From an uncultured Bacteroides sp. (GTDB lineage: Bacteria; Bacteroidota; Bacteroidia; Bacteroidales; Bacteroidaceae), in NCBI GenBank assembly GCA_900755095.1, contig CAAEFE010000129.1, positions 1 through 42,816 of the forward strand: a DNA stretch of 42,816 nucleotides, read 5' to 3'. The first letter of the stretch is position 1. Every line of letters begins with the position of its first letter. Under the pieces are notes generated by a model that saw nothing but the letters and a program-made list of their open reading frames with translations, was not told the origin of the DNA and searched no databases. A program made the translations under genes and the position numbers. This document shows, in pieces, positions 34,792 to 42,816 of the stretch.

Positions 34792-36489
34792 TTATTTGTC
34801 GATACAATCAAACTCATATCCTCCGATAACCTTACAGTTGTTATCCACGTAGTAAGCACGGAGCTTATATCCATCTGTTGTCGGAGCAAGCAATACATCA
34901 CCTGTTGCAGCTACACCATCGGATGAATTGTATGAGGAAAGTGAAGGATTGAATGACAGAGCATCTGAAGTAGATATTGTACCTGTGAATGATCCGTCTG
35001 ACGTTACATCATACATATATAAGCATGGAGTTCCACCCCATTGCGGGAAATGAGCTGTACACACCAATACAAGATATTGTGCATTATTAAAGCTTCTTGT
35101 ATCCAGACAGTTGTTATTCATTGCCCAAGAATTACCATTGTCGGAGTCTTCCAGAGATTTACTTGCATTATTATTTGTTCCATTCACCCAATAAAGAATG
35201 TTAGAATCATAGTATGACAAGAAATAATCACTTTGAGCAGTAGTTCCTTTAGTCACAACTTTAGTGTTTGATGCGGGAGCTCCCCAATTACCTACACCAT
35301 TCACTGTTACTACTTGAGGACTTCCCAATACACCGTCTGTTATAATCCAACGAACAAACTTATTGGAACCTGAACTGGCTGTTCCGTCACAAGTAGCAAT
35401 AATAGAGGCATTAGTATTAATATCTCCTTGAACAGACACTTTCGTACCCATATCTAACCCTGTATTATTAGTATAAGTAGTCAATAAAGTTGGAGCAGTC
35501 GTAACAGAAGAAGTCTTATAGATTGAGAAAGACTTGCCATTAGTAGCCTTCGTTGCTAATAATATATTTCCCCTACTATCACTTGTCATACATCCTAAAG
35601 ATGCAACACTCACACTACCCAAAGTTACATTACCAATCTTATTTCCCGTAGATGCATTGTAATATGCAGGAGTTGTGGTACCATCACCCAAGCAAACTAC
35701 CAGATTATTTCCGGAAACAGCTAAAGAAGGTGCATTTGCTCCAGTCCAAGGTAAGCCGATAACTCCCATATCCAATTTAAATAATTCTGTCTCACTACCT
35801 TTTCTATATCCGTAAGGAATCTTATCCGGTACTGCTTTTTGAATAGTATAAGTTTGCTTTGTCACTCCATCGTGAGCAATCACTGTAAGCTCAACAGGTG
35901 AATTAAAATTAAGAGGCTCTGTTTTAGGATCCGGTGACATGGTCGCATGAGCCGACAGTGAATAATCTGCCAAGCAAGAAGATAAATCTTCCGCAGAGAT
36001 TAAAGATACAGTTTTGTGGTCTTCATCAATAATACCTGTAATGTCTTCAGACGGTATTGAGAAACTTAATAACTGACACTTAGTAGACTTAACTCTTTCG
36101 CCTGTGATGCAGATTTGTTTCTTATATCCTTGAGCGTCTGTATAAGTGAAATAATTCTCTTTAGTCAGATCGAGAATTGAAAGAACCGGTTCAATAGTAC
36201 AGTTTGGTGCCAACTTTGCCTGAATCCTCATCGCTTTCATATATTCTGAAGTTTCATTATCACTATTTTCCGGATAATACCATGGCATAGGAATTACATA
36301 CTTATCTACAGAAGCATCTGCAATAGTATATACCACAGCCTCTTTATCCACGTATGGCCCAGAAGTAAAGAGTGCAGTCAAGCTCGTGATTCCCTGTCTG
36401 TCCGCAGTAGGAAGCACATATTCCGGATCCTGGCAAGAACTCGTGAGAGCCAAAATCCCTAATAATAGATATAGTATATTCTTTTTCAT
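34792..36489 (-). CDS. DUF5018 surface glycan-binding lipoprotein (two Ig-like domains plus propeller-like domain)
   Basis: 565 residues, lipobox LTSSCQDPE. Two beta-sandwich repeats are visible, about 30-130 (GITSLTALFTSG...ICITGERV) and about 135-225 (LLSFSIPSED...LTVIAHDGVTKQTYTIQK). A long beta-rich part follows, with short repeats such as NNLVVCLGDGTTTPAYYNAS, SRGNILLATKATNG and GDVLLAPTTDGYKLRAYYVD, of propeller type. It occupies the SusE position after susD. The left PUL splits this architecture over two genes (125 plus 432 residues). No catalytic residues can be seen; glycan capture at the cell surface is the likely role. Confidence 0.75.
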   Translation of the reverse strand: MKKNILYLLLGILALTSSCQDPEYVLPTADRQGITSLTALFTSGPYVDKEAVVYTIADASVDKYVIPMPWYYPENSDNETSEYMKAMRIQAKLAPNCTIEPVLSILDLTKENYFTYTDAQGYKKQICITGERVKSTKCQLLSFSIPSEDITGIIDEDHKTVSLISAEDLSSCLADYSLSAHATMSPDPKTEPLNFNSPVELTVIAHDGVTKQTYTIQKAVPDKIPYGYRKGSETELFKLDMGVIGLPWTGANAPSLAVSGNNLVVCLGDGTTTPAYYNASTGNKIGNVTLGSVSVASLGCMTSDSRGNILLATKATNGKSFSIYKTSSVTTAPTLLTTYTNNTGLDMGTKVSVQGDINTNASIIATCDGTASSGSNKFVRWIITDGVLGSPQVVTVNGVGNWGAPASNTKVVTKGTTAQSDYFLSYYDSNILYWVNGTNNNASKSLEDSDNGNSWAMNNNCLDTRSFNNAQYLVLVCTAHFPQWGGTPCLYMYDVTSDGSFTGTISTSDALSFNPSLSSYNSSDGVAATGDVLLAPTTDGYKLRAYYVDNNCKVIGGYEFDCIDK

Positions 36490-36507
36490 AATGTTTTCAT
36501 TTTAGAT

Positions 36508-38169
36508 TTATTGCCATTCTGCATATTGAGTTACCGCACCGTTATTGTCCAACTCTGCCTGTGGCATTGGGAAACGATACATCTTAGTCGGGAAATTACG
36601 ATCTTTATCATCACATTCTGTATAAATGTAAGTGAAAGACCCATTTGCATTTTTCTCTATTTTCATTCCATGAAGACGAATACCGGTAAATGCTGTCGCA
36701 GATAATTTCCAACGACGCATGTCCCAATAATAATGTCCTTCATAAGCAAGTTCTACTTTGCGTTCCTGACGGATGGCTTTCATTAAATCATCCCCACTTT
36801 TGTCTGTGTAAGACAATCCCACTCTGTTACGAATATCTTTTATGTCTTTATTTGCCTTATCCGTATAGCCATTCAGATGATAACATGCTTCTGCATGATT
36901 CAGTAATACCTCTGCGTAACGAATTTCGGTCCATGGCTGTGTACTGGCTTGTATGGAAGTAAAATTATGAGCTTCATCTACCAGTTTACGTAAATAATAC
37001 CCGGTAGTAGAACGTCCTTCCGGTTTGGCATCTGTTTTCCATGCAGCCCAACCATCAGTACCGTTTACGAAAGATTCTATCGGTCTGCCTTTCCATGTTG
37101 CTCCATTATAGAGAATGGTAGCTTTAAAACGTGGTTCCAATTTGGCATAAGGAGGAGTCGTTGTAGTACCTTCAGCAGTATGCCATGCACTCCAATCGGG
37201 GAAGCCACTACCATCTGCATATTCATACGATTCAACCATTTCTTGTGTCGGGGTACCGAATCCTCCGGTCATGGAATTGCCGTCGAGCGCTTTATCACCT
37301 CCAGGAACCATATATCCATCAAAGTCATGAGTCACAGTGGAACTCTTATCATAACAATATTGTAAAATGGCTTCTTTGCTTCCTGCTTTAAAGGCATTTG
37401 AATAGTCTTCTTTTGCTTCTAATTCATAACCCATTCCCATCACCTTTTCAGCTGCGATACGAGCGTCATCCCATCTTTCCGCATACAACATAGCTCTCGA
37501 TAACATTGCATAAGCAGCTCCGCTAGTTAAACGTCCGTTAGGAGTTTTATCAACAGGCAAATGTTCACCGGCATATTTTAGATCATTATATACAAAATTC
37601 CATCCGTCGGCTTCCGAACTAACTGGCATATCCTTTTTTATATTATCCAGATTCTCATCGTATATAATCACTTCTTTATAACGCTTTAATAAATCTGTAT
37701 AGAGATACCCTCTGAAGAAACGCATTTCAGCTTCCAAGCGTTCTTCATCAGCCTGACCAAATGAAGCATATTTCTTTAATTTGTTGATACCTTCATTGAC
37801 ACGGCGCACATATTCGTACATCGTCCCCCAGTTGCCAAGGTAAGTACTAACATAATTCACTGTGAGAACAGAACCTCCATAAGCAATTTCACTAGGTATC
37901 TGACATTTAGCCATATAGTTGTAGGAACCATATTTAAGCTGATCTGTCAGAGCTTCTGTCATTCCTGCCAAACATTGTCCATCCCTGTAGGCTCCTAAAT
38001 AATCTATATAGCGATAGAAATCGTTGACTGCCTGTTCTGCATAGTCGAGTTTACTCCATACAAGTTTATCTGATGCTCTGTCTGTTGGAGTCATGTCCAG
38101 ATAATCACTACATGAGCCAAGCCCTAAAGAGGCTCCCAACAATATGATACTTAATACTTTTGTTTTCAT
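36508..38169 (-). CDS. SusD/RagB-family glycan-binding lipoprotein (right PUL)
   Basis: 553 residues, lipobox GLGSCSDYLDMTPTDRAS, where the LDMTPTD segment is typical of SusD N-termini. TPR-like helices include RFFRGYLYTDLLKRYKEV and LTSGAAYAMLSRAML. The C-terminal part has YAEVLLNHAEACYHL, IKDIRNRVGL, RQERKVELAYEGHYYWDMRRWKLS and FPMPQAELDNN. It pairs with the SusC encoded 18 bp upstream. It is clearly homologous to the left SusD, but with many substitutions in the regions between these helices, so its glycan preference may differ. Confidence 0.97.
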   Translation of the reverse strand: MKTKVLSIILLGASLGLGSCSDYLDMTPTDRASDKLVWSKLDYAEQAVNDFYRYIDYLGAYRDGQCLAGMTEALTDQLKYGSYNYMAKCQIPSEIAYGGSVLTVNYVSTYLGNWGTMYEYVRRVNEGINKLKKYASFGQADEERLEAEMRFFRGYLYTDLLKRYKEVIIYDENLDNIKKDMPVSSEADGWNFVYNDLKYAGEHLPVDKTPNGRLTSGAAYAMLSRAMLYAERWDDARIAAEKVMGMGYELEAKEDYSNAFKAGSKEAILQYCYDKSSTVTHDFDGYMVPGGDKALDGNSMTGGFGTPTQEMVESYEYADGSGFPDWSAWHTAEGTTTTPPYAKLEPRFKATILYNGATWKGRPIESFVNGTDGWAAWKTDAKPEGRSTTGYYLRKLVDEAHNFTSIQASTQPWTEIRYAEVLLNHAEACYHLNGYTDKANKDIKDIRNRVGLSYTDKSGDDLMKAIRQERKVELAYEGHYYWDMRRWKLSATAFTGIRLHGMKIEKNANGSFTYIYTECDDKDRNFPTKMYRFPMPQAELDNNGAVTQYAEWQ

Positions 38170-38187
38170 AATAGAACTTTTAAAGGT

Positions 38188-41100
38188 TTAGAAAGTCAAA
38201 GTTATACCGCCCATAATGGTGCGTTGTTGAGGATAGTATCCGTTATTTACTCCCGGAGATTCAGGATCGATTCCATCAGGAAGACCGGAAATCGTGAATA
38301 AATTAGAACCTTCTACATAAATTCTAAGATTCTGAATACCGACAGGACTCATCCATCTCTTGGGGAATGTGTAACCCAATTGTGCGGATTTGAGACGAAG
38401 GTATCTACCGTTACGCAACCAGAAAGTGGAAGCTAATCCATTATCTCCTCCGTGTCCTTGATTACCCAGTGTAAGTCGTGGGAATGTTCCATTCGGATTT
38501 TCTACTGTATATGCATTCTGAACCAGATATAGTGGTGAGTTGGCTCCTTCTTTAAATGCCTGTGTCCAGACTGTATTATCGTCATATCCATTGTAATAAG
38601 TTCCTGTCAACGATACATCAAACAGTGCACCTCCAGTAAATTGTGCACTTAAATCGAATCCATTCCAAGCACAATTCAGGTTCAAACCGTAAGTTAATTC
38701 GGGACGATTGCCACGTCCAACACGTGTTCTGTCATCTTCGTCTATTTTACCATCACCATTTAAATCTCTGTATTTGATATCACCGACATTAGGACGAGTG
38801 CCATACCAGGCTGAATTGTCTATTTCTTCTTCTGAACGGAATAAGCCATCTGCAACCCACACAACAGAAGCATCGACACTACGTCCTGTGCGTTTTCTCC
38901 ACTCTACTGTGTTCGGACTATCCGGATAACGGAGATAACGGTTTCTTGCAAATGTCAGATTGAAGCTTGCGCCATAGGAGAATGGCTTGCCTGCCAAGTT
39001 TAATTTATTACGATGGCTCACCGTTACTTCAACGCCTTTGCTATCGACCTTATTATAGTTGGCATAAGTATAATAATATCCTCCCATAGATGGGGGGTAA
39101 TCGCCTCCCATTGCTGTCAAAATATCATAGGTATAATTATAGAATGCGTCAAACTCCATTCCCAACAGACCATTCCACATCGTAAAGTCAAATCCTGCAT
39201 TGTAAGTTAAGGTGTTCTCCCAAGTTAGAGTAGGATTGGCAATTACAGAGGCGCGTAATGCTTGCATTACTTTTCCATTCAGAATTGTTTGGTATGCATT
39301 TTTGTTACCATCCATCAAATTGTAAGTACTAAGGAAAGCATACGGACTCACTGCATCGTTTCCTAATAAACCGACAGATGCACGTATCTTCATATCATCC
39401 AGAAATGTCAGACTAGACATAAAATCTTCTTTAGATATTCTCCACGCTACTGACGCTGACGGGAAGAATGCCCAACGTTTCCCACTAACATTGCCGGCAA
39501 ATTTGTAAGAACCATCATATCGACCTGTAAACTCTGCCAAATACTTATTGTCATAGTCATATTTCAAACGAAAAACATAACCAATACTACGGTTTGCATC
39601 ACTGTATCCCGAGATTGGAGAGTCTGCCGGTTGTCCAAAGCTCAATTCTGGTAGTTCAGAGAAACTCATGTTCTTATTATAGCCGGAGAAACTGTTTTCT
39701 TTATAATCCCGGATTTCTGCTAATACCATTCCTTCTACATTATGTTTTCCGAAGGAGCTTGCATAGTTTATGCTTCCTTGGCCTACCATTTGATGAGAAC
39801 TATACTGTCCTTCACCTAAATTTATTCCATTTGCTGTGCCGCGAGGATCGTCTGCTTTAGACCAAGTCCAATCTGCTGTCGAAGTCGGCATTTTATGTAT
39901 ATATGTGGAGTAAGGTGTATTCAAATTCTTATTATGAGAAGTTGTATAGTCATAAGCTCCGGTTACTTTCACGCTCAAGCCTTTAACCCAAGGTACATTA
40001 TATTGTAAAGAGATGTTAGTTTGTAAATCAAAGCTATTGGTATGTTTGTATCCTGATTCATAAATGGCAGCCAATGGACTGTTGGGCAGACTTGTGTTAT
40101 TCTGTGTGGTAGCAGAATAAAGTCCGTCATATGTTTCCGGCAAATATGGATGCATCATTATAGTCTGATGAGCTACTGACAACCAACCTTGTTCACCCAA
40201 TTCGGAATTAGAATCCGTACCGCCTGAAGCATATCCCGGAGTTTCACGTTTACCGACATTTCCTGCAATACCTAAACTTAACTGGAAGTTCTTAGCCAGT
40301 TGAGTCTCAAGATTAGTTCTTAAATTGTATCTCTTGTAAGAGAAATTGTCAATGTTACCTTTTTGACCTAAATAACCCACAGAAGCAAAGTAACGCATCT
40401 TATCACTACCTCCCTGTATTGTTACATTGTGTTTCTGATTAATACCGGTTCCGAATACTTTATCAATATAGTTAACATTATCCCATCCGTCAGTAGGATC
40501 ACCATTCAACATAGCTTCCACATTCGCCTTTGTAAAAACGGGATTATATTGACTAATGTTTGAAATGCTTCCATTAGCCATTTTATCCATCATGTCAGCC
40601 ATATTATAATAATATGCAAATTGAGGTCCATTCATAAACTGCGGAAAGTTTGCATTCATAGATGCTCCTATTGAACCATTATAAGTGATTTTGGATTTTC
40701 CTTCCTGACCTTTTTTTGTAGTTATAATAATAACACCACCGGCTCCTTTTAATCCATAAACAGCTGCAGAAGCTCCATCTTTCAAAACAGATACACTTTC
40801 GATATCATTAGGGTCAATATCATTAATAGAACGAGGCATTCCGTCTACTATATAAGTAACATTATAAATAGAGCCACGAACTCGTAATGTAGCCTGATCG
40901 TCTCCGGGTTCACCAGATACTTGAACAGATGAAATACCTGGCAAACGTCCACCTAAAAGACTCGACACATTGGTTGCCGGTGCTTTCAGCAGTTCGTCGC
41001 CTTTCACCGCAGATACGGCTCCGGTTAAAGATTGCTTCTTGGCAGTACCATATCCTACCACAATCACTTCATCCAAAGCTGCCACATCATCTTTCATAAC

Positions 41101-41412
41101 CACATTAATGGTCGTCTGACCTGCTACCTTTATTTCCTGATCTGACATTCCAACATATGAGAATGATAAAATGTCTTTTGCGGTGGCCTGAATGCTATAT
41201 TTTCCATTTACATCTGTAATAGTGCCATTAGTAGTTCCTTTTACGACAACACTTACTCCTGGTAGCGGTTCTCCTATACCATCAGTAACAGTTCCTTTCA
41301 CTAAACTCTGTGCATGACTACTGATAGCACATGCAAATAGCGCGCAGATTGAAAACATAAATATTTTCAATATACGAGAGTTCTTCTTGATTTTTGAGTT
41401 AAACTCTGTCAT
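38188..41412 (-). CDS. SusC-like TonB-dependent outer-membrane transporter (right PUL)
   Basis: 1074 residues. A basic N-terminus and signal peptide end near ISSHAQS. A carboxypeptidase-regulatory-like domain follows (VKGTVTDGIGEPLPGVSVVVKG), then DEVIVVGYGTAKKQSLTGAVS, plug motifs LPGISSVQVSGEPGDDQ, YIVDGMPRSINDIDPNDIES and VSVLKDGASAAVYG, and the barrel ending GGITLTF. No STN domain. It is only moderately similar to the left SusC outside the conserved plug motifs. It follows the epimerase by 52 bp and is cotranscribed with susD (18 bp). Confidence 0.97.
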   Translation of the reverse strand: MTEFNSKIKKNSRILKIFMFSICALFACAISSHAQSLVKGTVTDGIGEPLPGVSVVVKGTTNGTITDVNGKYSIQATAKDILSFSYVGMSDQEIKVAGQTTINVVMKDDVAALDEVIVVGYGTAKKQSLTGAVSAVKGDELLKAPATNVSSLLGGRLPGISSVQVSGEPGDDQATLRVRGSIYNVTYIVDGMPRSINDIDPNDIESVSVLKDGASAAVYGLKGAGGVIIITTKKGQEGKSKITYNGSIGASMNANFPQFMNGPQFAYYYNMADMMDKMANGSISNISQYNPVFTKANVEAMLNGDPTDGWDNVNYIDKVFGTGINQKHNVTIQGGSDKMRYFASVGYLGQKGNIDNFSYKRYNLRTNLETQLAKNFQLSLGIAGNVGKRETPGYASGGTDSNSELGEQGWLSVAHQTIMMHPYLPETYDGLYSATTQNNTSLPNSPLAAIYESGYKHTNSFDLQTNISLQYNVPWVKGLSVKVTGAYDYTTSHNKNLNTPYSTYIHKMPTSTADWTWSKADDPRGTANGINLGEGQYSSHQMVGQGSINYASSFGKHNVEGMVLAEIRDYKENSFSGYNKNMSFSELPELSFGQPADSPISGYSDANRSIGYVFRLKYDYDNKYLAEFTGRYDGSYKFAGNVSGKRWAFFPSASVAWRISKEDFMSSLTFLDDMKIRASVGLLGNDAVSPYAFLSTYNLMDGNKNAYQTILNGKVMQALRASVIANPTLTWENTLTYNAGFDFTMWNGLLGMEFDAFYNYTYDILTAMGGDYPPSMGGYYYTYANYNKVDSKGVEVTVSHRNKLNLAGKPFSYGASFNLTFARNRYLRYPDSPNTVEWRKRTGRSVDASVVWVADGLFRSEEEIDNSAWYGTRPNVGDIKYRDLNGDGKIDEDDRTRVGRGNRPELTYGLNLNCAWNGFDLSAQFTGGALFDVSLTGTYYNGYDDNTVWTQAFKEGANSPLYLVQNAYTVENPNGTFPRLTLGNQGHGGDNGLASTFWLRNGRYLRLKSAQLGYTFPKRWMSPVGIQNLRIYVEGSNLFTISGLPDGIDPESPGVNNGYYPQQRTIMGGITLTF

Positions 41413-41464
41413 AGAATTAATTTTTAGATTATTAATATAGATTGGTTAACATATCCATTATTGT

Positions 41465-42628
41465 TTATAGCTGTTCCAATACTTTCCAGCATTGGTATAA
41501 CCCTCTTGGTACATGGAAACATCCTTTCCATTTTCCTCCTTTGAGTGGTAGTAGCACTTCACCTCTCCGATTTAAGTATCCATACCATTCGGGATGCTCT
41601 TTATCTTTAAAATGGGTCCATGTATAATCGTGTACTTTTTCAAACCATTCCAGACATTGGTTATCTCCGGTCAATTGATAACTCTTCAGAAGAGATATGA
41701 GTGTTTCAATATGCACCCACCAGAGTTTCTGGTCCCATTCCAGTTGTTGGGGAGGACAACCGTTACGATCCATAAAATAGTAGATACCTCCATATTCTTT
41801 ATCCCAACCATATTCAAGCATTGTAAGAGTGATATTCTTAGCCTTTTCGATTAATTCCGGACGGTTTAGGCGTTTCCCTAAATCCATTATAAACCACATG
41901 GCTTCAATCGCATGGCCAGGGGTAATCTGCCGTCCTTCAAAGCAATCTATCAGATTACCATTCACATCTACATTCTCAACAATGATACCACCAAGTTCGG
42001 GACGATAGAAGACAGACATAACTTCATGAATACAAGTATCCATCGCTTGTTCCAAATAGTCCTTGCCTAAAATATGCTCAATTTCCATAGCAAGATTGCA
42101 TAGTATCATCGGCAGGGCAAAATTTTTTAGATTACGAGTGCCCGGATGAAGTTTATTCCATTTACCTTTCGGATTATCTACTTTGGAAAGGATAATGTCG
42201 AAGGTTTTCTTGGCTATGTCAGCATATTCCTGATTACCGGTTGCAAGGCTTAATTGCCCGAAAGCCATGGCAGCGAATGTATACGAAAAGATATTGTATG
42301 GTTCTACCAATGGTCTACCCGAACGGTCAAGTGAAAAGTACCAGTTATAGTCTCCATCATGTCCGTATCTTTTTAAAAAATCACCACCTTGAACGGCACA
42401 ATCAAGCCATTCCTTACGTTTTTCTACCTTGTTGTAAAGCATGGAAAACATCCACACCTCGCGACCTTGCAGCCAGATAAATTTATCTGTATCGAAAACT
42501 TTTCCTTCACGATCCAGACAGGTGAAGTAGCCACCATACTCATGGTCTTGTGAGTTCTCAAGCCAGAAAGGAAGAACATTATCCAAGAGTTCATCCTTGT
42601 ATTGATTTGCCAGTTTCTTAAAATCCAT
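41465..42628 (-). CDS. AGE-family N-acylglucosamine 2-epimerase (right copy)
   Basis: 387 residues from ATG 42626-42628, without signal peptide, thus cytoplasmic. The start coincides with the family's usual N-terminus (MDFKKLANQYKDELL) and shows that the left copy's first 29 codons are not required. Conserved parts are EYGGYFTCLDREG, WLQGREVWMFSML, TPGHAIEAMWFIMDLG and FHVPRGLYQCW, including the two His residues. About 36 differences from the left protein over 387 positions by eye. It lies 40 bp after the transporter stop. It likely interconverts GlcNAc and ManNAc after uptake. Confidence 0.88.
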   Translation of the reverse strand: MDFKKLANQYKDELLDNVLPFWLENSQDHEYGGYFTCLDREGKVFDTDKFIWLQGREVWMFSMLYNKVEKRKEWLDCAVQGGDFLKRYGHDGDYNWYFSLDRSGRPLVEPYNIFSYTFAAMAFGQLSLATGNQEYADIAKKTFDIILSKVDNPKGKWNKLHPGTRNLKNFALPMILCNLAMEIEHILGKDYLEQAMDTCIHEVMSVFYRPELGGIIVENVDVNGNLIDCFEGRQITPGHAIEAMWFIMDLGKRLNRPELIEKAKNITLTMLEYGWDKEYGGIYYFMDRNGCPPQQLEWDQKLWWVHIETLISLLKSYQLTGDNQCLEWFEKVHDYTWTHFKDKEHPEWYGYLNRRGEVLLPLKGGKWKGCFHVPRGLYQCWKVLEQL

Positions 42629-42645
42629 ACATCTTTTATTATTAA

Positions 42646-42816
42646 GTTATTAAGGTCTTTTTGTTTTACTATTCCGAACGGGTCCAATATCTTTCAATCT
42701 CTTCCAGCGACTTCCCAGTAGTCTCCGGCACGAGTTTCCAGACAATCAGCATATACGGCACGCACATGAGGGCGAACAGGAAGAATGTTCCGGCGGGGGT
42801 AAGGTTCTGGAGCATC
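42646..42816 (-). repeat. Right arm of terminal inverted repeat
   Basis: Reverse complement of the left end. 42669-42816 matches 148-1 at 146 of 148 positions, the two differences being one synonymous third base and the last base of the stop codon (TAG here, TAA there). The shared block at 42646-42657 extends similarity a little past the stop. Beyond this the copies diverge to about nine-tenths protein identity in the epimerase. Confidence 0.9.
42669..42816 (-). CDS. MFS sugar-porter transporter, C-terminal fragment (right copy)
   Basis: The last 48 residues of a sugar-porter transporter on the minus strand, stop TAG at 42669-42671 and the 5' part beyond the window. The protein fragment is identical to the left-end fragment, including VPETTGKSLEEIERYW. 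It lies 40 bp before the epimerase, mirroring the left operon. Whether the full genes outside are intact and equally similar cannot be seen. Confidence 0.85.
   Translation of the reverse strand, partial: MLQNLTPAGTFFLFALMCVPYMLIVWKLVPETTGKSLEEIERYWTRSE

Noticed and set aside
1..42816. Composite transposon or integrative element bounded by the inverted repeats
   Set aside because: The repeats are part of a transporter coding sequence, not insertion-sequence ends, and no transposase, integrase or mobilisation gene occurs between them.
1..42816. Assembly artefact producing a mirrored sequence
   Set aside because: The inner gene pairs differ by many substitutions, and the two halves have different extra genes, so this is not a folded-back duplicate of one read.

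Overview
The window looks like chromosomal DNA of a gut Bacteroides, possibly of the ovatus/xylanisolvens/thetaiotaomicron type. The grounds are SusC/SusD pairs, many lipoproteins with Cys followed by acidic residues, AT-rich tight intergenic gaps, weak Shine-Dalgarno sites, and typical Bacteroidota glycan-degradation families. The species is inferred, not proven. I see no rRNA, tRNA, CRISPR array, transposase, integrase or transcriptional regulator.

Layout: two polysaccharide utilization loci (PULs) face each other. The left PUL (+ strand, about 1-26,045) runs: 3' end of an MFS sugar transporter, AGE-type epimerase, SusC, SusD, two DUF5018-like surface lipoproteins, GHL10-like hydrolase, NAGPA-type phosphodiester glycosidase, second GHL10-like hydrolase, GH97 (retaining type), SGNH esterase, metallophosphoesterase, GH97 (inverting, SusB type), GH89 alpha-N-acetylglucosaminidase, second metallophosphoesterase, HGSNAT-like membrane acetyltransferase (DUF5009), second SGNH esterase, GH27 alpha-galactosidase. 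A gene-free 0.67-kb AT-rich stretch (26,046-26,714) holds two hairpins and a 22-bp tandem repeat. The right PUL (- strand, 42,816 down to 26,715) runs: MFS transporter 3' end, epimerase, SusC, SusD, DUF5018 protein, NAGPA-type enzyme, GHL10-like enzyme, metallophosphoesterase, sialate-O-acetylesterase/GHL10 fusion, HGSNAT-like protein.

The window is therefore a gene-level palindrome. Its outermost 148 bases are a near-perfect inverted repeat (146/148 by my reading) inside the transporter gene. Conservation then drops to about 90% protein identity in the epimerases and further in the SusC/D genes. This could be a duplicated, diverged PUL pair whose near-identical ends could recombine and invert about 42 kb.

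Working together (inference): surface lipoproteins bind and trim a glycan, and SusCD imports the pieces. NAGPA-type enzymes cut GlcNAc-1-phosphodiesters, and calcineurin-like phosphoesterases may take the exposed phosphate. SGNH and SASA esterases remove acyl groups. GH97, GH27 and GH89 remove alpha-Glc, alpha-Gal and alpha-GlcNAc. The HGSNAT-like protein may N-acetylate terminal alpha-glucosamine so that GH89 can cut it. The MFS transporter and the GlcNAc/ManNAc epimerase then handle the amino sugar. NAGPA, HGSNAT, NAGLU and alpha-galactosidase are a lysosome-like set, here gathered in one bacterial locus.
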